Shown: piece by piece, positions 48,121 to 61,200 of the stretch
How the letters are laid out: every line of letters starts with the position of its first letter
Numbering within the stretch: position 1 is the stretch's first letter
Origin: Batkoa obscura
Lineage: Eukaryota; Entomophthoromycota; Entomophthoromycetes; Entomophthorales; Batkoaceae
NCBI GenBank assembly: GCA_030770535.1
Contig: JASVEC010000010.1
Coordinates: forward strand, 682,001-746,000
Length of the DNA stretch: 64,000 nucleotides
Reading direction: 5' to 3'
Translations under genes and position numbers: made by a program
Notes under the pieces: model-generated
What the model was told of the DNA's origin: nothing
The model's input: the letters and a program-made list of their open reading frames with translations, nothing else
Database searches by the model: none

Positions 48121-48842
48121 GTCATGTATATATATAAAGTTTGAGTTTTAAAAAAACACTCAACTTAAGCAGCTATATAAGCTAATTATTAAAGTAGAGA
48201 ATTTAATATTAAAAAAATAAATAGTCTTTACTTTAGTTTATAGTAATTAATAGTTAAATAAATAAATTAAATAAAAATAATAAAAATGACAAAATAAATG
48301 TTTTTATACGCTGATTTTTGTTGTTACTAATATATTTAAAAGTTTTATGCAAGCTGATAAAAAAACGTAATTTTAATCAAAAACAAAATTTTCAAACAAA
48401 AAAAATATATCTTTATTTATCAAATATTTTTTTGATATTTTGCATTTTTTTTTAATAAGCTATTGCAGATTTTCCTAACTTTTAGCTTTTTATAATTAAT
48501 ATAAAATAATCAGACTTTAAGTATTAAATATTATAAAACCTGTGTTTATAGTAATATTCATTTGTAAAGAAACTATTATTAGTAATTTAAATTTAAACTT
48601 AATAACAAGTATTTAAAAAATTGTAATATAATTTAAATATTTTAAGTCCATAATAAAAGATACAAAAATATATCCCCTATATTAAACAGTTAAATAGTTT
48701 TGCAAAAATTTCAAAAATTATTAAGATATTTAAATGAAATTTATAATAACTTATAAAAACATCAATCCCGTTTGTAGTATTAAATAATAAAGGTCTATTA
48801 ACAAGTCTATAATTAAGCCATTATAAATATTGAATGAATCAA

Positions 48843-48946
48843 ATATGGGGATGTGTTTTTTTATTTAAGAATTTTACTACAATCTTTCCACTCAAATAGC
48901 GCTTAAAAAATGGAAAAATAATGTAACTAAAAAAACAGCCCTATAT
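48843..48946 (+). mobile_element. MITE copy
   Basis: Forward copy, ATAT-GGGGATGTGTTTTT to AAAAACAGCCCTATAT, with several substitutions. Confidence 0.85.
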
Positions 48947-49080
48947 ACTAAAAATATTAAAGTAACTAAATTAAATTTAGTAAAAATTTTAAGTCCTATC
49001 AAAAGGGATATGGTTGTCTTGATGAATCTCCAAAATCAATTCATTAACTGAACTCACTCTTTTCATCTAAACTCAAAAAA

Positions 49081-49780
49081 ATGTTATTACAACCTTTAAA
49101 AACGATAGTAAGACAAACCATACTCTTAAGTCAATTTAAAAAGTTATATCCTCTCCAACCATTACTAACCAATATTATCAAGAAGGTAATATTATTCTTA
49201 AAACTAACCTATTAACATAACTGACTAGCTTTTTTAGAATCTCTATCATTCTACCAACTTACAATTAAGAGATTTCTCTCATCCTCATAAAAAGCCAGCA
49301 ACCAAATACCTTGATGGGGACTGGACATGTGGTCGTTGTGGTAACCACAACTTTCGTAAAAGAACCAATTGTAACTCGTGCGATGCCCCTAAAGAAGCTT
49401 ATGAAGGGGAATCCCAAATGAAATTAATGCGAGGAGATTGGTTATGTGTTGAGTGTGATTTTCATAATTTTGCTTATCGTTCTTCTTGTATGAAATGTAA
49501 TGCTTTGGTTAGTGATGAAGGGTTGAGGAAAGCAGATGCAGAAATGGTCAAGAAAGGAGATTGGGAATGTAATGGGTGTGGTGCTATTAATTTTTCGTTT
49601 AGGAAAAGTTGTTTTAAATGTAAAGAAGAAAAGGTAGAAGAAAAGATAGAAGAAATCGAGGATATAGAAATTGAAAAAGAAGAAGTCAAGGAAAGCGAAG
49701 AGACGGAAGTAAAAGAAATAGAAGAAATTAAAGAGAGAGTGATAGAAACAGCGAATGAGAGTGAAAAGATAGAAAAATAA
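49081..49780 (+). CDS. Triple RanBP2-type zinc-finger protein, probably mitochondrial
   Basis: Exons 49081-49185 and 49238-49780 give 215 aa. The N-terminus (MLLQPLKTIVRQTILLSQFK) is basic, hydrophobic and free of acidic residues, like a mitochondrial presequence. Three RanBP2-type fingers with W-x-C-x2-C-x3-N-F-x5-C-x2-C follow: DWTCGRCGNHNF...NCNSC, DWLCVECDFHNF...SCMKC, and DWECNGCGAINF...SCFKC, at residues ~63-160. Such fingers usually bind single-stranded RNA or ubiquitin; the N-F and R residues favour RNA. The last ~50 residues are Glu/Lys-rich and probably disordered. Orthology unknown. A role in organelle RNA handling is inference. Confidence 0.85.
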
Positions 49781-49877
49781 ATTCAATAAAAACTATTTAA
49801 AAATAAAAATAAAATACAGATAACATCTATAAAATAAAATTTATTATATTTTTAAATTCTAATAATATTAATTTTAT

Positions 49878-50965
49878 TTAATATTTTTCACGAAATAAAC
49901 GTTGATGAATAATATTCCAATCTAAGGTATTTAAAAATTGATTTGTATATAATTTGACTTGATTTTCATGATCTAAAATATAACCGGATTGCCACATGTT
50001 TAAATTTAAAATTGGGATATAATATCCGGTTGGTTTGTCTTTAGATAATGTAAATGGTAATTTACTTAATAATTGCTCATTGATTTCAGTGCTTACTCCT
50101 TCAATGCTTTGTAAACGATTAGGTATTAATGGATTGCCTATATAATTTTTTATAGTTAGTCTTGTTTTTGTTGTTATTGTTAATTACAATACCTGAGTTG
50201 ATTGTATTAACAATCTTCAATTCACCCCTAGCGTCTTCAACTAACCTAAAATAGTTAATCGTTTTTTCAAATTTACTTAAAATAAAAACGTACCAAACCC
50301 AACCATTGCCAAATACACCTTCAGCAGCAGCCATAAACTAAAAGAATATAGTAAGTTTTGATTCAGCTCTATAACAAAGTTCAACTTACTTGAGATTGAA
50401 ATCCTTGTAAAGAACCAAAGTTAGCAATAAGCCTATTTTTTAAATCAGTTTTAATTGGGATTTGAGTTGGACTCTGTATAAATTTATAAATAAATATATG
50501 CTAAAATGTTAAAGATATCGTGCTGTAAACCTACCAAAGCTTGTAAAAAAAAGGACATATTCCATAATTGAGATGAATAATTAAAAATATTTGTATCATA
50601 ATATTGGCCACTACTTTTTACCATCGTTTGATATAAGTTTTCGCTCTCATATTTAGTACCTTTTGAGAATAATTAAAATTAAAATTAATTCTTAATAATA
50701 TGAACTTATTTTCTTACCTTCAGTAATATCATTTAATTTATCAGTTAATTGTTCCATTTCTTTAATTATATATTTCATTTGTGTTTTTGGATATAACTTA
50801 ATATTTTGTAACTCAGTCGAGATCGGGATTAAAGTATGTTTTTCTCTACAGAGAGTCTATAAACGAGTGGGTTAAACACATTAATAATAGTAATAAACAC
50901 AATGAGATTACTTGTGCTAATCCTTTAACACCCTTTCTTGAAATTAGTTGGAATCTTTGAAGCAT
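49878..50965 (-). CDS. SOD-fold mitochondrial small-subunit ribosomal protein (mS42/mS43 type)
   Basis: Six exons (50965-50912, 50856-50718, 50659-50535, 50473-50390, 50337-50193, 50137-49878) give 268 aa with an iron/manganese superoxide dismutase fold: FNYSSQLWNMSFFLQAL, NRLIANFGSLQGFQSQFMAA, AEGVFGNGWVWYVF and LNMWQSGYILDHENQ. Metal ligands are lost: the His of WNH is Met, and the D-x-W-x-x-H motif reads NMWQSGY (Asp to Asn, His to Ser), so dismutase activity is not expected. Loss of ligands with retention of the fold is known for fungal mitoribosomal Rsm26/Mrp1 (mS42/mS43). The N-terminus (MLQRFQLISRKGVKGLAQ) fits a presequence. Which of the two it is remains open. Confidence 0.85.
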
Positions 50966-51188
50966 ACTAAATGTTATATTCCGTATGAAATTAGTCTATT
51001 GTCGTATTTTTAAAATCAACTCAATTTTCTATTTTGAAAACTCACTTTTTTTGATAATTTCAAAAATCTTAAAAAATTTCGTTTTAATTGGTTTATTTAC
51101 TGAAAACCAATTCAATCCCATGAAATAAAGATAGCTTACATTTCACAATTAAATTTCAACAACTTGAATTATTTGAATTATTTGAAAA
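50966..51188. promoter_or_regulatory. Short divergent promoter region
   Basis: Spacer of about 220 bp between the minus-strand SOD-fold ribosomal protein gene and the plus-strand SmG gene, presumably a shared bidirectional promoter. No specific box recognised. Confidence 0.45.
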
Positions 51189-51537
51189 ATGGGTGGTAAT
51201 CAAGCTCCAGAATTAAAGAGGTAATAAATATCCCCATAGTACTTCAATGCTTCAAAACTAACCCATGTTTTTAAAGATATATGGACAAACGATTAATGGT
51301 CCATATGAACGCAAAACGTAAAGTTAGTGGTATATTAAGAGGATATGATCCATTTATGAATATTGTATTGGACGAGGCTAGTGAGCTTTTAGATAATAAT
51401 AGTTATGAGCCTATTGGCACTGTGGTAAATTTTAATTTGAGTTTTAGTTTTTAAGGGGAACTTGTTAATGAGTGTTTTTATAGGTAATAAGAGGAAATAG
51501 TATTGTTCTATTGGAAACTCAAGAAAGAGTACTTTAA
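51189..51537 (+). CDS. SMX2: Small nuclear ribonucleoprotein G (SmG)
   Basis: Core subunit of the heptameric Sm ring of spliceosomal snRNPs. Exons 51189-51220, 51277-51424 and 51484-51537 give 77 aa, the standard length. MGGNQAPELKRYMDKRLMVH starts the Sm1 motif; KVSGILRGYDPFMNIVLDEA carries the conserved G-x-L-x-G-x-D-x-x-M-N. Sm2 is IGTVVIRGNSIVLLETQE, with the RGN RNA-binding signature. It is distinguished from Lsm7 by its short length and SmG-like N-terminus. Intron-bearing, consistent with the intron-rich genome it helps to splice. Confidence 0.95.
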
Positions 51538-52329
51538 ATTTAAAAGTGAATAAGTGTTAGCTATAAGTTAAATGGAAATAAATAGGATATTCTGAGTCAC
51601 TTTTTTTGAATTTTTGAGGTTATTAAGATGGTTTAGTAAATGTTTAAAATAATGCTTGCTGAATTGATAATTACATTTAAATTTGATTTTATTATATAAG
51701 TATATTTCATACCGTATTTTTTAAAGAATTCATATAGTAATTCAACTAACTGTTTTAGTATGTAGTAATTTAAGCATATTCTATAGAATATTTTAGTTAT
51801 TAAAGCATATAAAAACTCAAATCATTTAAGTTGTAGTAATAAATTGATATAAAAACTTAAACCCATTTTTTGTAGTCTTGTTTTTTTGTTATGACCTCTT
51901 TGAAAATAAACTTGATATTAATTGAATAAGAAAATTTGTACTTATTATTTTTACTTAGTAAACTACTAATTTTATTTTCAATATTCATACTACTATTTAG
52001 TTATTTTAGTTAATTTTAAGTTTTCAAAGCTTATTTAAAAATTAAATTTAATGATTTACTTTCATTAATCGCCTAATTGTATCAATATCCCCGTTTTTGT
52101 TCTTTTTTTTGTTCCTTCTTAAACTCTCATTATTTATTTTACTTATATCTTTTGTTACTTTCACTAATAAAATACTACAAAGTTTTTGGTTTCAAGATTT
52201 TAAAAAAGGTGATTTAATTTCAATAACACAAAATTATTCTTTTAGTAAAATTATAAGAGTTATTAATGAAGGTTTAATACGTTTGATTTATCACTCTAAA
52301 ATAAATGATTAAAGTGTAAAATGTAAAAA
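51538..52329. other. Intergenic, no gene seen
   Basis: About 800 bp of AT-rich sequence. A hydrophobic open frame at 52097-52312 lacks an ATG start and is not supported as a gene. Confidence 0.5.
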
Positions 52330-53265
52330 TGAAGTATGATCTTTTTTTAATATTTCTGCTACTGTTCTTTATTTTTTCATTATATAATTCAGTTGAATTT
52401 TCACCAAGAGAGGATCGTGACGGATGTATAATAGTTGAAAATAAATTATATTATTTAGATGGAGTTTAACTTTTAAATCTGAATTGTATAAAAAATAGTA
52501 GTGAGGCATTTCAATTATATTTAGAAAAAGGATTTAAGTTAGTCAATAATATCATACTATCGAAAAGAAAAAAGTCGATTGATCCACTAAAGGAGATGAC
52601 AAATAGAAACCCATTTAATAGAAAATACAAATAAAGCAATAATGAGTTTTTATAATACTTACAGTATAACTTTGTTAGACTTTAATTATTATGATATGGG
52701 GATGTTTTTTAGTTTCATTATTTTTCCATTTTTTAAGCGCTGTTTAAGTGGAAAGATTGTTAGTAAAATTCTTAAACACTAAAAACACCCCCATATTAAT
52801 AAAACTGGATGAGATAATGAATGTTGGATTAAGGATTTGTTTGATGAAAAAGATATTAAAATTATGAGTAATACATATACAATTTGTGTTCAGTTATTTT
52901 TCAAGTTGCTACAAACTCAATGAGTTTCATATAACTGATAGTATGTTTTTTGATATAAAAAAGTTTCACCACTCCAATTAGGTCTACTCAATCTTGAAAC
53001 AAAAGAGGCAAAAAAAATGCCCGGTTTTGTTAATAACAGCGATATTATCCTTGCTTTATTTGCTAAAAATAACAATCATGGAATATTAATACTAGTATTA
53101 TTGGAGGAATCGTAGTGACTATATTATTAATAGTTATAATATTGATATTCTAAAAATGTAAACAAAAAGAAGAAAGAGCACCAAGTTTTATTAGATTCGA
53201 TTTTTATTGAGAGAACTAATCTATTAGATTTTAGTTTTGTAAAAAAACAAATATAAGATGCTAAA
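52330..53265 (+). pseudogene. Decayed host gene for a secreted/membrane protein, with MITE insertion
   Basis: It starts MKYDLFLIFLLLFFIFSLYN (signal peptide) followed by EDRDGCIIVENKLYYLDG, which resembles the first blade of kelch/galactose-oxidase-like surface proteins. The frame is then interrupted, continues with further open stretches, and is split by a complete MITE at 52694-52796. Near 53090-53160 a different frame reads IIGGIVVTILLIVIILIF then KCKQKEERAPSF, a typical single membrane segment plus basic cytosolic tail. Only the ends are legible; the kelch assignment is tentative. It is most likely a dead family member. Confidence 0.5.
52694..52796 (-). mobile_element. MITE copy inside a pseudogene
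   Basis: Reverse copy with ATAT-GGGGATGTTT and AACACCCCC-ATAT ends, well preserved, hence younger than the gene decay or close to it. Confidence 0.9.
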
Positions 53266-54269
53266 GCTGGTAAATAAAACATATAGTAGTTTTCGTTTTA
53301 TTATAGTTAAGTTTGATGGCAGTTAAGAGAAGCAGTGTAATATTTGTGGGGAATTAATGGTTGATTTTATAAAATAAAATATAAAAATAAAATAAAAAGC
53401 TAAATCAATGTATGAATAATTTTTATTTATAGTAGTAAAGTACTATATATAATACTGTTTGAAATAAAAGTTATAGTAGGGTCATAATTAACTTTTATAT
53501 TGTTTTATCTTTAATTTGATTATAAAATTTATAAATTTACATAAAAGCATTTTAAAAATAGTGTAAAGTTTCGATATAATTTTTTTCTGAGCCAATTTTA
53601 GCAAAATGGACTTCCTTTTATAATTAAAAAAGTGTTAATAAAAAAAACAATCAAGGAGTTTGAAAAGCCTAGAAAAACAGTCTGTAAATAAAGACTACGG
53701 TTGGGGTTTATATAAAGTTTAATATTCAATTAGCTGAAACGGGATAATCAGTTTTCACTCACTTTTAACCTAGTTATTACCTAAAAAGGGGTCCTTTATC
53801 AAAAGCAATAAAACCCCCCAAAAAGGTCCCTAATATCCTTGACTATGATCCATAAATTAATCAAAACTTCTATGGTGTACTTTATTTATTATTTAATATA
53901 TAACTAACATGAGGGAATGTTTTTTTTTGGCTTCATTACTTTTTCCCTCTTTTAAGCACTATTTGAGTGGAAAAATTGCTAGTAAAATTCTTAAATATAA
54001 AAATACATCCCCATAATTAAAACATAAAGGAACTGTCAAAATTTGATTTAAGCTATTATTATTTTATAACTAATACCATTTTTAAAACACATTAATAATG
54101 ATTATTAAAACTATAACATTCTATAAAATAGTTTTGTTTGTTTATCAGCTTAACACTCTTTTTTATTAATCATTCATGAGAAAGTGCTATTTATCCCTTT
54201 CTCAATAGCTTTAGCTTATAATAATTTATTACTATTCGTTCCACTTTTCCTTTCACCCTTCCTTTTTAT
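53266..54269. other. Intergenic with one MITE
   Basis: Contains the MITE at 53908-54016 and no gene that I can support. Confidence 0.5.
53908..54016 (-). mobile_element. MITE copy
   Basis: Reverse copy, GAGGGAATGTTTTTTTTTGG to AAATACATCCCC-ATAA. It is the last copy before the compact 54.2-62.2 kb gene block. Confidence 0.88.
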
Positions 54270-55125
<856 letters not shown>

Positions 55126-55315
55126 TTTAGTGAATTAAGGTTATTTAAAAAATAAAAAATAGTCACTAATCATTGAAGAACTCATTCGCTCACAAAATTC
55201 TGATTTTGAAAAGCCAATGAGATTCCAAGTTCAAAATTAAAGTTCAAAATTCCATTCTAATCAAAAAGATTTGGTATTATATATATCTTGAATTTCAATA
55301 AAATTAATAATTGTA
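55126..55315. promoter_or_regulatory. Bidirectional promoter, phosphatase / cytochrome c
   Basis: Only 190 bp separate the divergent start codons. A TATA-like TTATATATATC lies near 55278-55288. Shared control is plausible but inferred from spacing. Confidence 0.45.
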
Positions 55316-55782
55316 ATGACAGAAGGTAAACTTCTAATCTTATCAACCTCAAAATAACAAAAAGAAATCTCACTAGTTATTTCTTCTCCTTTCAGCTGAT
55401 AAATCGGTAGGAAACGCTGTCCAAGGTTCCAAATTATTTAAAAAATTATGTAGTCAATGTCATAGTATAATCAAAGTAGATAAAAAACAACTTTATAGAA
55501 TCTTGTTTTATCTTTAACTTCATTTTTTTGTAGAACTCCGGTCACAAAGCAGGACCTAATTTATATGGTGTCATTGGAAGAAAAAGCGGTACAACCAAAG
55601 GTTATTTATATACAAAAGCAAACAAAGATGCAAGTATATTATGGGATGAAGAGAATTTAAATGAATACTTGAAAAATCCAGTCAAATATATACCAGGTAC
55701 TAAAATGATATTCACAGGTATTAGAAAAGAAGTGGATAGGAAAGATATTATTGAGTTTATTAAAAAAGTTAGTGAAGAGTGA
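55316..55782 (+). CDS. CYC1: Cytochrome c
   Basis: Soluble haem protein of the mitochondrial intermembrane space carrying electrons from complex III to IV. Exons 55316-55325 (only 10 nt), 55396-55475 and 55534-55782 give 112 aa. CSQCH binds haem; [18 protein letters not shown] is the conserved His/Pro loop; the axial Met is in [12 protein letters not shown]. It retains the C-terminal helix [13 protein letters not shown]. First-exon choice (MTE, split Ala codon) rests on frame and donor GTAAAC. Unusual for the family: [20 protein letters not shown] is canonical, but many loop residues are diverged. An aerobic mitochondrion is implied. Confidence 0.95.
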
Positions 55783-55966
55783 ATAATTATAATAAACTAA
55801 AGATTAGAGTTAGAAAAGCTATTGAATTTAATCTGATTTTAAATTCTGTTTCTTTATTAAAATCAAGAAAGCATAAATAAAAAAGTTAATTGCTATATCA
55901 TTATTATTTAAAAAAATAATTGAAAAAAAATAGTTTTTATGTTTCAAAAGGAAATACTATTTTGGC

Positions 55967-57981
55967 TTATTTCCAAACCTAAATAAACATTTAGGTTACT
56001 ATTTTTTATAATATCTTCTAAAAACTCTTACCTTAATTGTCCTATCGGCACAGCCTGAAAATAACTTGTCATCTCCGACAACTAGGGAATGTACAAATCC
56101 TTTATGACCATATAGCGTCATATCACATCGATTCATCCTAGGTTCCCATCTTTTGATAGTATGATCAAAAGAACCAGAAAATAATTTTCCTTTACAATAA
56201 ACTACCTGCCAAACTTCCCAGTCATGTCCCTTCAATGTTGTTATTAATTTTTTATCACTCATAGAATAGACTAAGATAGAAGCATCGTAGGTTGAAGCAA
56301 ACAATAATTCCTGATCATCACTTATTGTTACATCTAATATTTCATTATCGTTACTAATAATAGTATCAACACATGTTGAAGTGGAAATGTCCCAAATCTA
56401 ATTAATATGTTATTATATAATTGATATATTATTGCATTAATAAATATAGCTTACTTTGATAGTTTTATCACTTGAACCTGTAGCTAATTTATTATTTCTT
56501 AAAGCAACAATTGAATTTACATTGTCTTGATGTCCAATTAACGTAGCTTGTAAATTTAAACTTCTTGGATCCCAAATTTTAACTGTTTTATCACTTGAAC
56601 CTGAAAATAATTTTCCAAATCGACATAATAAAGAATAAACTTTGCCTAATTTAAATTAAAATAACAATACATTTATAATTATAGACTCCTATATATACAT
56701 TTTATTTAATTTAGATTAATTAACTTACCCTGATGTTGATCCAATACTTTGCTTGGATTATAACTTCTTTCCCCTTCTTTATAATCCCAAGCTTTAATTA
56801 ATTTATCCGATGAAGCTGTAAAAAATCGCTTTTCATCTTGAAATACAGTTAATCCCCAAACGGATGTAGAATGAGTATTATATTCCCAAATAATTTGATT
56901 TTGATTATTAGTATCATATATTTTAGTACTACCGTCATGAGAGCCTGAAAATAATAAACCGTTGGAATAGGCTAATGAGGTTACCCCACTTGTATGACCA
57001 GTTATATTTTGTTCTAATTTAATATCATTGTGAGGGAATAAAGGCTATTTGTATTGAGATAAAATTAATAAAATAGTGGATTTATTTATTCATTCGTTAT
57101 TATATTACCTGATCAATTAATTCATCTTCTATCATATTATGCTTGGAGCTTGAAGCTCCATTATTAATCTCGACTATTTTTTTACTCACTCCATTAACAC
57201 TTCCATTTTGGTTTTTATTTGACAGTATCAATTTGACTTTTTCCAACTCTCTGTTTTGCTCCTAAAAAATCAATTTATTAAAACTTTTATCCATATTCTC
57301 TAAATACAAAAGCTCTTTACCAAAACTTTCTCTTCCAATCCTTTAATTCTATTTTCCATTACTTTAATAAATGGAAGCATCTTTTGTATTTCACAATTTC
57401 TCAAATGTTCTTCTTTTTCTTTTAATGTACCATGAAATTCACAACCATATATTTTATTTGGACATTCTATTGGTGTATACAAACAACTTTTGATATGTGC
57501 TTTATAACCATCTAAACGTATTTTTTGAGTACATCCGTACATTTGATTTTTACAATAAACTAATAATTCATTAATTAAAGAAGCAAGTGCGAGGTTGGGA
57601 TGTAAATCTGAAAAAACAATAATATTAGTTTTGGTTTTTTATGGTTTTTTTAAATAATTTATTTCAATTGAAAATTGGAATGAAGATTAAGTATTACTTA
57701 CCTTCACTTTTTAATCGACATCGACATAATGGACAAAATGGTTCAATATTAATTGATTGATAAATACATTTTGCACAATAAGAATGATGGCATCGATGGG
57801 TTATTAAAGGTTCATGACATATATCTCGGCAACTGATAAATATTAAATTTTTATTAATTTTAACTTAGAATTAAGTTGAAGTGAAATCAACTTACACTGG
57901 ACATAATAGAGAATTCGAAGGTTGATTGACAAATTTTAAAGTTTCAATATCTGAGTCTTCTATTGTGAGCTCAAAATCCAT
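55967..57981 (-). CDS. TRAF7-like RING / TRAF-zinc-finger / WD40 protein
   Basis: Probable E3 ubiquitin ligase scaffold. Eight exons (57981-57896, 57832-57702, 57607-57321, 57261-57109, 57044-56729, 56645-56455, 56397-56032, 55978-55967) give 513 aa. RING finger at ~28-70 (LLCPVCRDICHEP, RCHHSYCAKC, PFCPLCR), TRAF-type zinc finger at ~90-145 (YCKNQMYGCTQKI, HIKSCLYTPIECPN, GCEFHGT), short coiled coil (KVMENRIKGLEEKV...EQNRELEKVK), then about seven WD40 repeats (GHTSGVTSLAYSNGLLFSGS, SSDKTVKIWDP, GHQDNVNSIVA, GHDWEVWQV, GHKGFVHSLVV) ending DRTIKVWK. Domain order equals that of metazoan TRAF7. The last exon supplies only VWK. Substrates unknown. Confidence 0.9.
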
Positions 57982-58255
57982 TCTCCTTTTCTGTTTTTTT
58001 AATATAATATTTATATTTAGTTGAATTTCAATAATTTCAAAATGAATAAAATTCAATACTTTAAAATTCACAATATTTATCCAGTTTTTTTAATTTAAAT
58101 TTTCGAACTTAATTCTCGATCAGATTTTGAATTTTAGAGAATTATTACTAATCATTAAAAATCAAAATTTCACCTCAAAAACATCAAAACTTCATAACTA
58201 AACATAAAACTTTTTTATTTCCTGCCAAAAAAACTACTTCATCTTTTCCAATCTC

Positions 58256-61200
58256 CTACCCAAGCGTAGCTCTTTTTCCAATTTTCGCTGGATCCCCACC
58301 TTTACCGAATTGAAACTCATCATAACTAAAAGTATATTATTAATAAAAATCTTTCAAATTATTATCAATTAAAAGGTAAACTTACATTGCTTGTAGCCTA
58401 AGAATTTCATTATATGGTAATGATGTATTTGTTTCTCCCATTGCTTTAGATAAATGTTTCCATTCAATTATTATTTTTTCTCCACTTCCTTTCTTTTCTT
58501 GATTTATATCCTCATTGACTTTACCATTTACTTCTTCATTTGAATGATTATTTATCGCATTCCCTTTCTTTTTCATTAAGATTTTAACTCTTCCTTTTAA
58601 CTTGTCCATCTCAGCCAATGTCAATGTATTCTCTTTACTCCCCTTAGCCATCTTAGCTACAAACAACTCACTTTCATTGTCTTCTTTATTCCCATTCTCT
58701 TCTTTCCCCATCATGTAGTTTTTACCTTCTAGTGACTCATGAACTGCCTCTAAATGTGAACTATACAACAAAGCTTGTAAATCGGCACCTGTAAAATTAT
58801 CGCATTTTTCAGCTACCATTTCCAATTTTTCATTACATTCATCAGATAAATGAAATTTATTAGCATGGGCTTTAAGGATCATCCAACGATCATACTTTGT
58901 TGGTAAATGACATAATAGTGATTTATCTAATCTACCGGGTCTTAATAATGCTGGATCAATTAAATCGGGCCTTGAAGTTGCTGCTAATACATAAACACCA
59001 TCTAGGCCTTCTGCTCCATCCATTTGCGTTAATAATTGATTGACTACTCTGTCCGTTACACCTGTGGAATCATGACCTCTTCGCGGTGCTATAGCCTCAA
59101 ATTCATCAAAGAACAATACACATGGTTTAGCTGCTTGTGCTCGTTGAAATAAATCTCGAACTGATTGTTCAGACGCCCCAATGTATTTATTTAATATCTC
59201 GGGTCCTTTTACAGTAATGAAATTTAAATGACATTCTTTAGCTATTGCACTAGCTAACATCGTTTTACCGCATCCTGGAAAACCATACAGTAATAATCCT
59301 GATCGTAAACGTAAGGGACAGTTAGTAAATATTGCTTGATATTTAATTGGCCATTCTAAGGTCTCTCTTAATACTTTACGCGTTTCTTCTAAACCCCCAA
59401 TGTCTGTCCATCGCACTGTACTACTTTGTAATTTCACGCCTCTTAAAGATACTGGTATATAATCTTCTTGAGCTGTTTTAAAATCGTCATCATTGATTAA
59501 TAGTATTGTCTTTTCGTTAGTTTCTTGCTCTGTTTTTACTATTCCATTGACTTTTTTATTGTCCTCGTTATGAACAGTAGATTTCATTTGTTTATTTTCA
59601 TGCTCTTTTGATATTATTGGTTCATTTATTTCATGGTTGTCAATTTTACCTGTAAGCTGACGAATAGCTGAATGATGGACTGCTCTTTCTGTCAAAGTGA
59701 CTAAATCTGCTGGTAGGTAGCCTTCAGTTGAACTAGCAATAGCCATTAAATCAATCTGTGGTAAACTATTTTTAACAGAATCAATATTACTACTACTCAT
59801 TATAGCTTCTAGTATCTAAACAAATAAATAAAATGAAACAACATTATAATAATATTAGACAAATAAATACATAACTTACTTTTTGTCTTTCTAATTTACC
59901 AGGTGGTTTAATATGAATAGTATTAGTAAATACATGACATTGTAATAATAATGGATGAATAGATTGAGACTGTTGAGCTGTAGCAATAGTAGTAACTTTT
60001 GGATAAATTTTACGAAAATGTAAGATTAAATTCGTTAAACATTCTGCTAATTGTTTATATCTAAAAGAATCCATATGTTCCATTTCAGCTGGTATTAAAG
60101 TATCTAAATTATCCATAAATAATACACTTGGAGAATACCATGCTGCTTCATAAAATTGTAATTTTATCTTTTCAATAACATTGGAGACTCTTTCGTTAAT
60201 TAATGTACTACATTCTAAATTAACACATTTTATTAATGTATTTTTGTTGATTCCAATTTGATGTTTAATTGTTTTCAATAAGGATGTTTTTCCACTTCCT
60301 TTTGATCCACAAATTAACACACCAATTGATTTATGATTAATCATAGTTAATTGTTGATAATAAGGCGAAATAGAACATCGAATTAATCCAAACAAGTCAT
60401 TAATTATATTATCAAATGACCCTAATTTATCAGGTAAATTATTATATTCCTTCATTAATGAATGCTCTTTTTTAAATAAATTAGCTGGTATAAATAAAGC
60501 TGTTGTATCTTCTACTATCGTTAATTCAAGCCATTTCTTCACTTTCATATAGCTAAAATAAATGGCTGTCATTTCATAAATACCAAGATCAATTTGTATT
60601 ATTAAATTATGCTTTATCTTATTATTCGTTTTATTAGGTAATGATATCATCATACCATGTGTCAATACAAGCTCACTTTCACCTTCATTATTCTTTAGTT
60701 TTAACCATTCTTCATAAGTAATGCTATTATACAATTATATAATTATTATATTATTAATTACCTAAAAAACAAGTTGTAATCCAGGTGCTAGAATTTATAG
60801 CTGTAACATTTGATTTCATGAATGAAGGTAAATAATCGACTTTTTTTCTAATTTTTAAACAAAGTCAACAAACACAATACATTATTATAACAAACTTACT
60901 TATTCTCATTATTATTTCCAGATTCTGGAAAGATAGCTCTGATTTTTAATTGTCTAGGTAAAATAGGTTCATTCAATTCAAATGATAGTAGTAATCTTGA
61001 AAATAAATTGGCATTTAAATTCAATCCAATTTGATCGGATACTATGACATGTCCTTTCGGCAATGTTGAATCCCATTGAATTGTTACAATTAAGCTATTA
61101 TTTGTAAATTTCATCAAGCTACTCACTTTTGCATGTGTATCATTAGTTGTAGTTGGATTATTATTTTTGTTGCTATTGATATTATTGGCGGTGACATTAG

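Larger units (their letters stand above)
44153..49080. other. Gene desert with MITEs
   Basis: Nearly 5 kb without a supportable gene. The SAH1 promoter is at the left end. MITEs occur at 44948-45052, 46641-46724 (internally deleted), 47969-48120 (palindromic) and 48843-48946. A slightly less AT-rich patch at 45830-46010 is unexplained. No tRNA-like cloverleaf or B-box was noticed. Confidence 0.6.

Noticed and set aside
52097-52312. Hydrophobic 71-codon frame as a gene
   Set aside because: No ATG start, extremely Phe/Leu/Ile-rich AT-driven sequence, no neighbour support.
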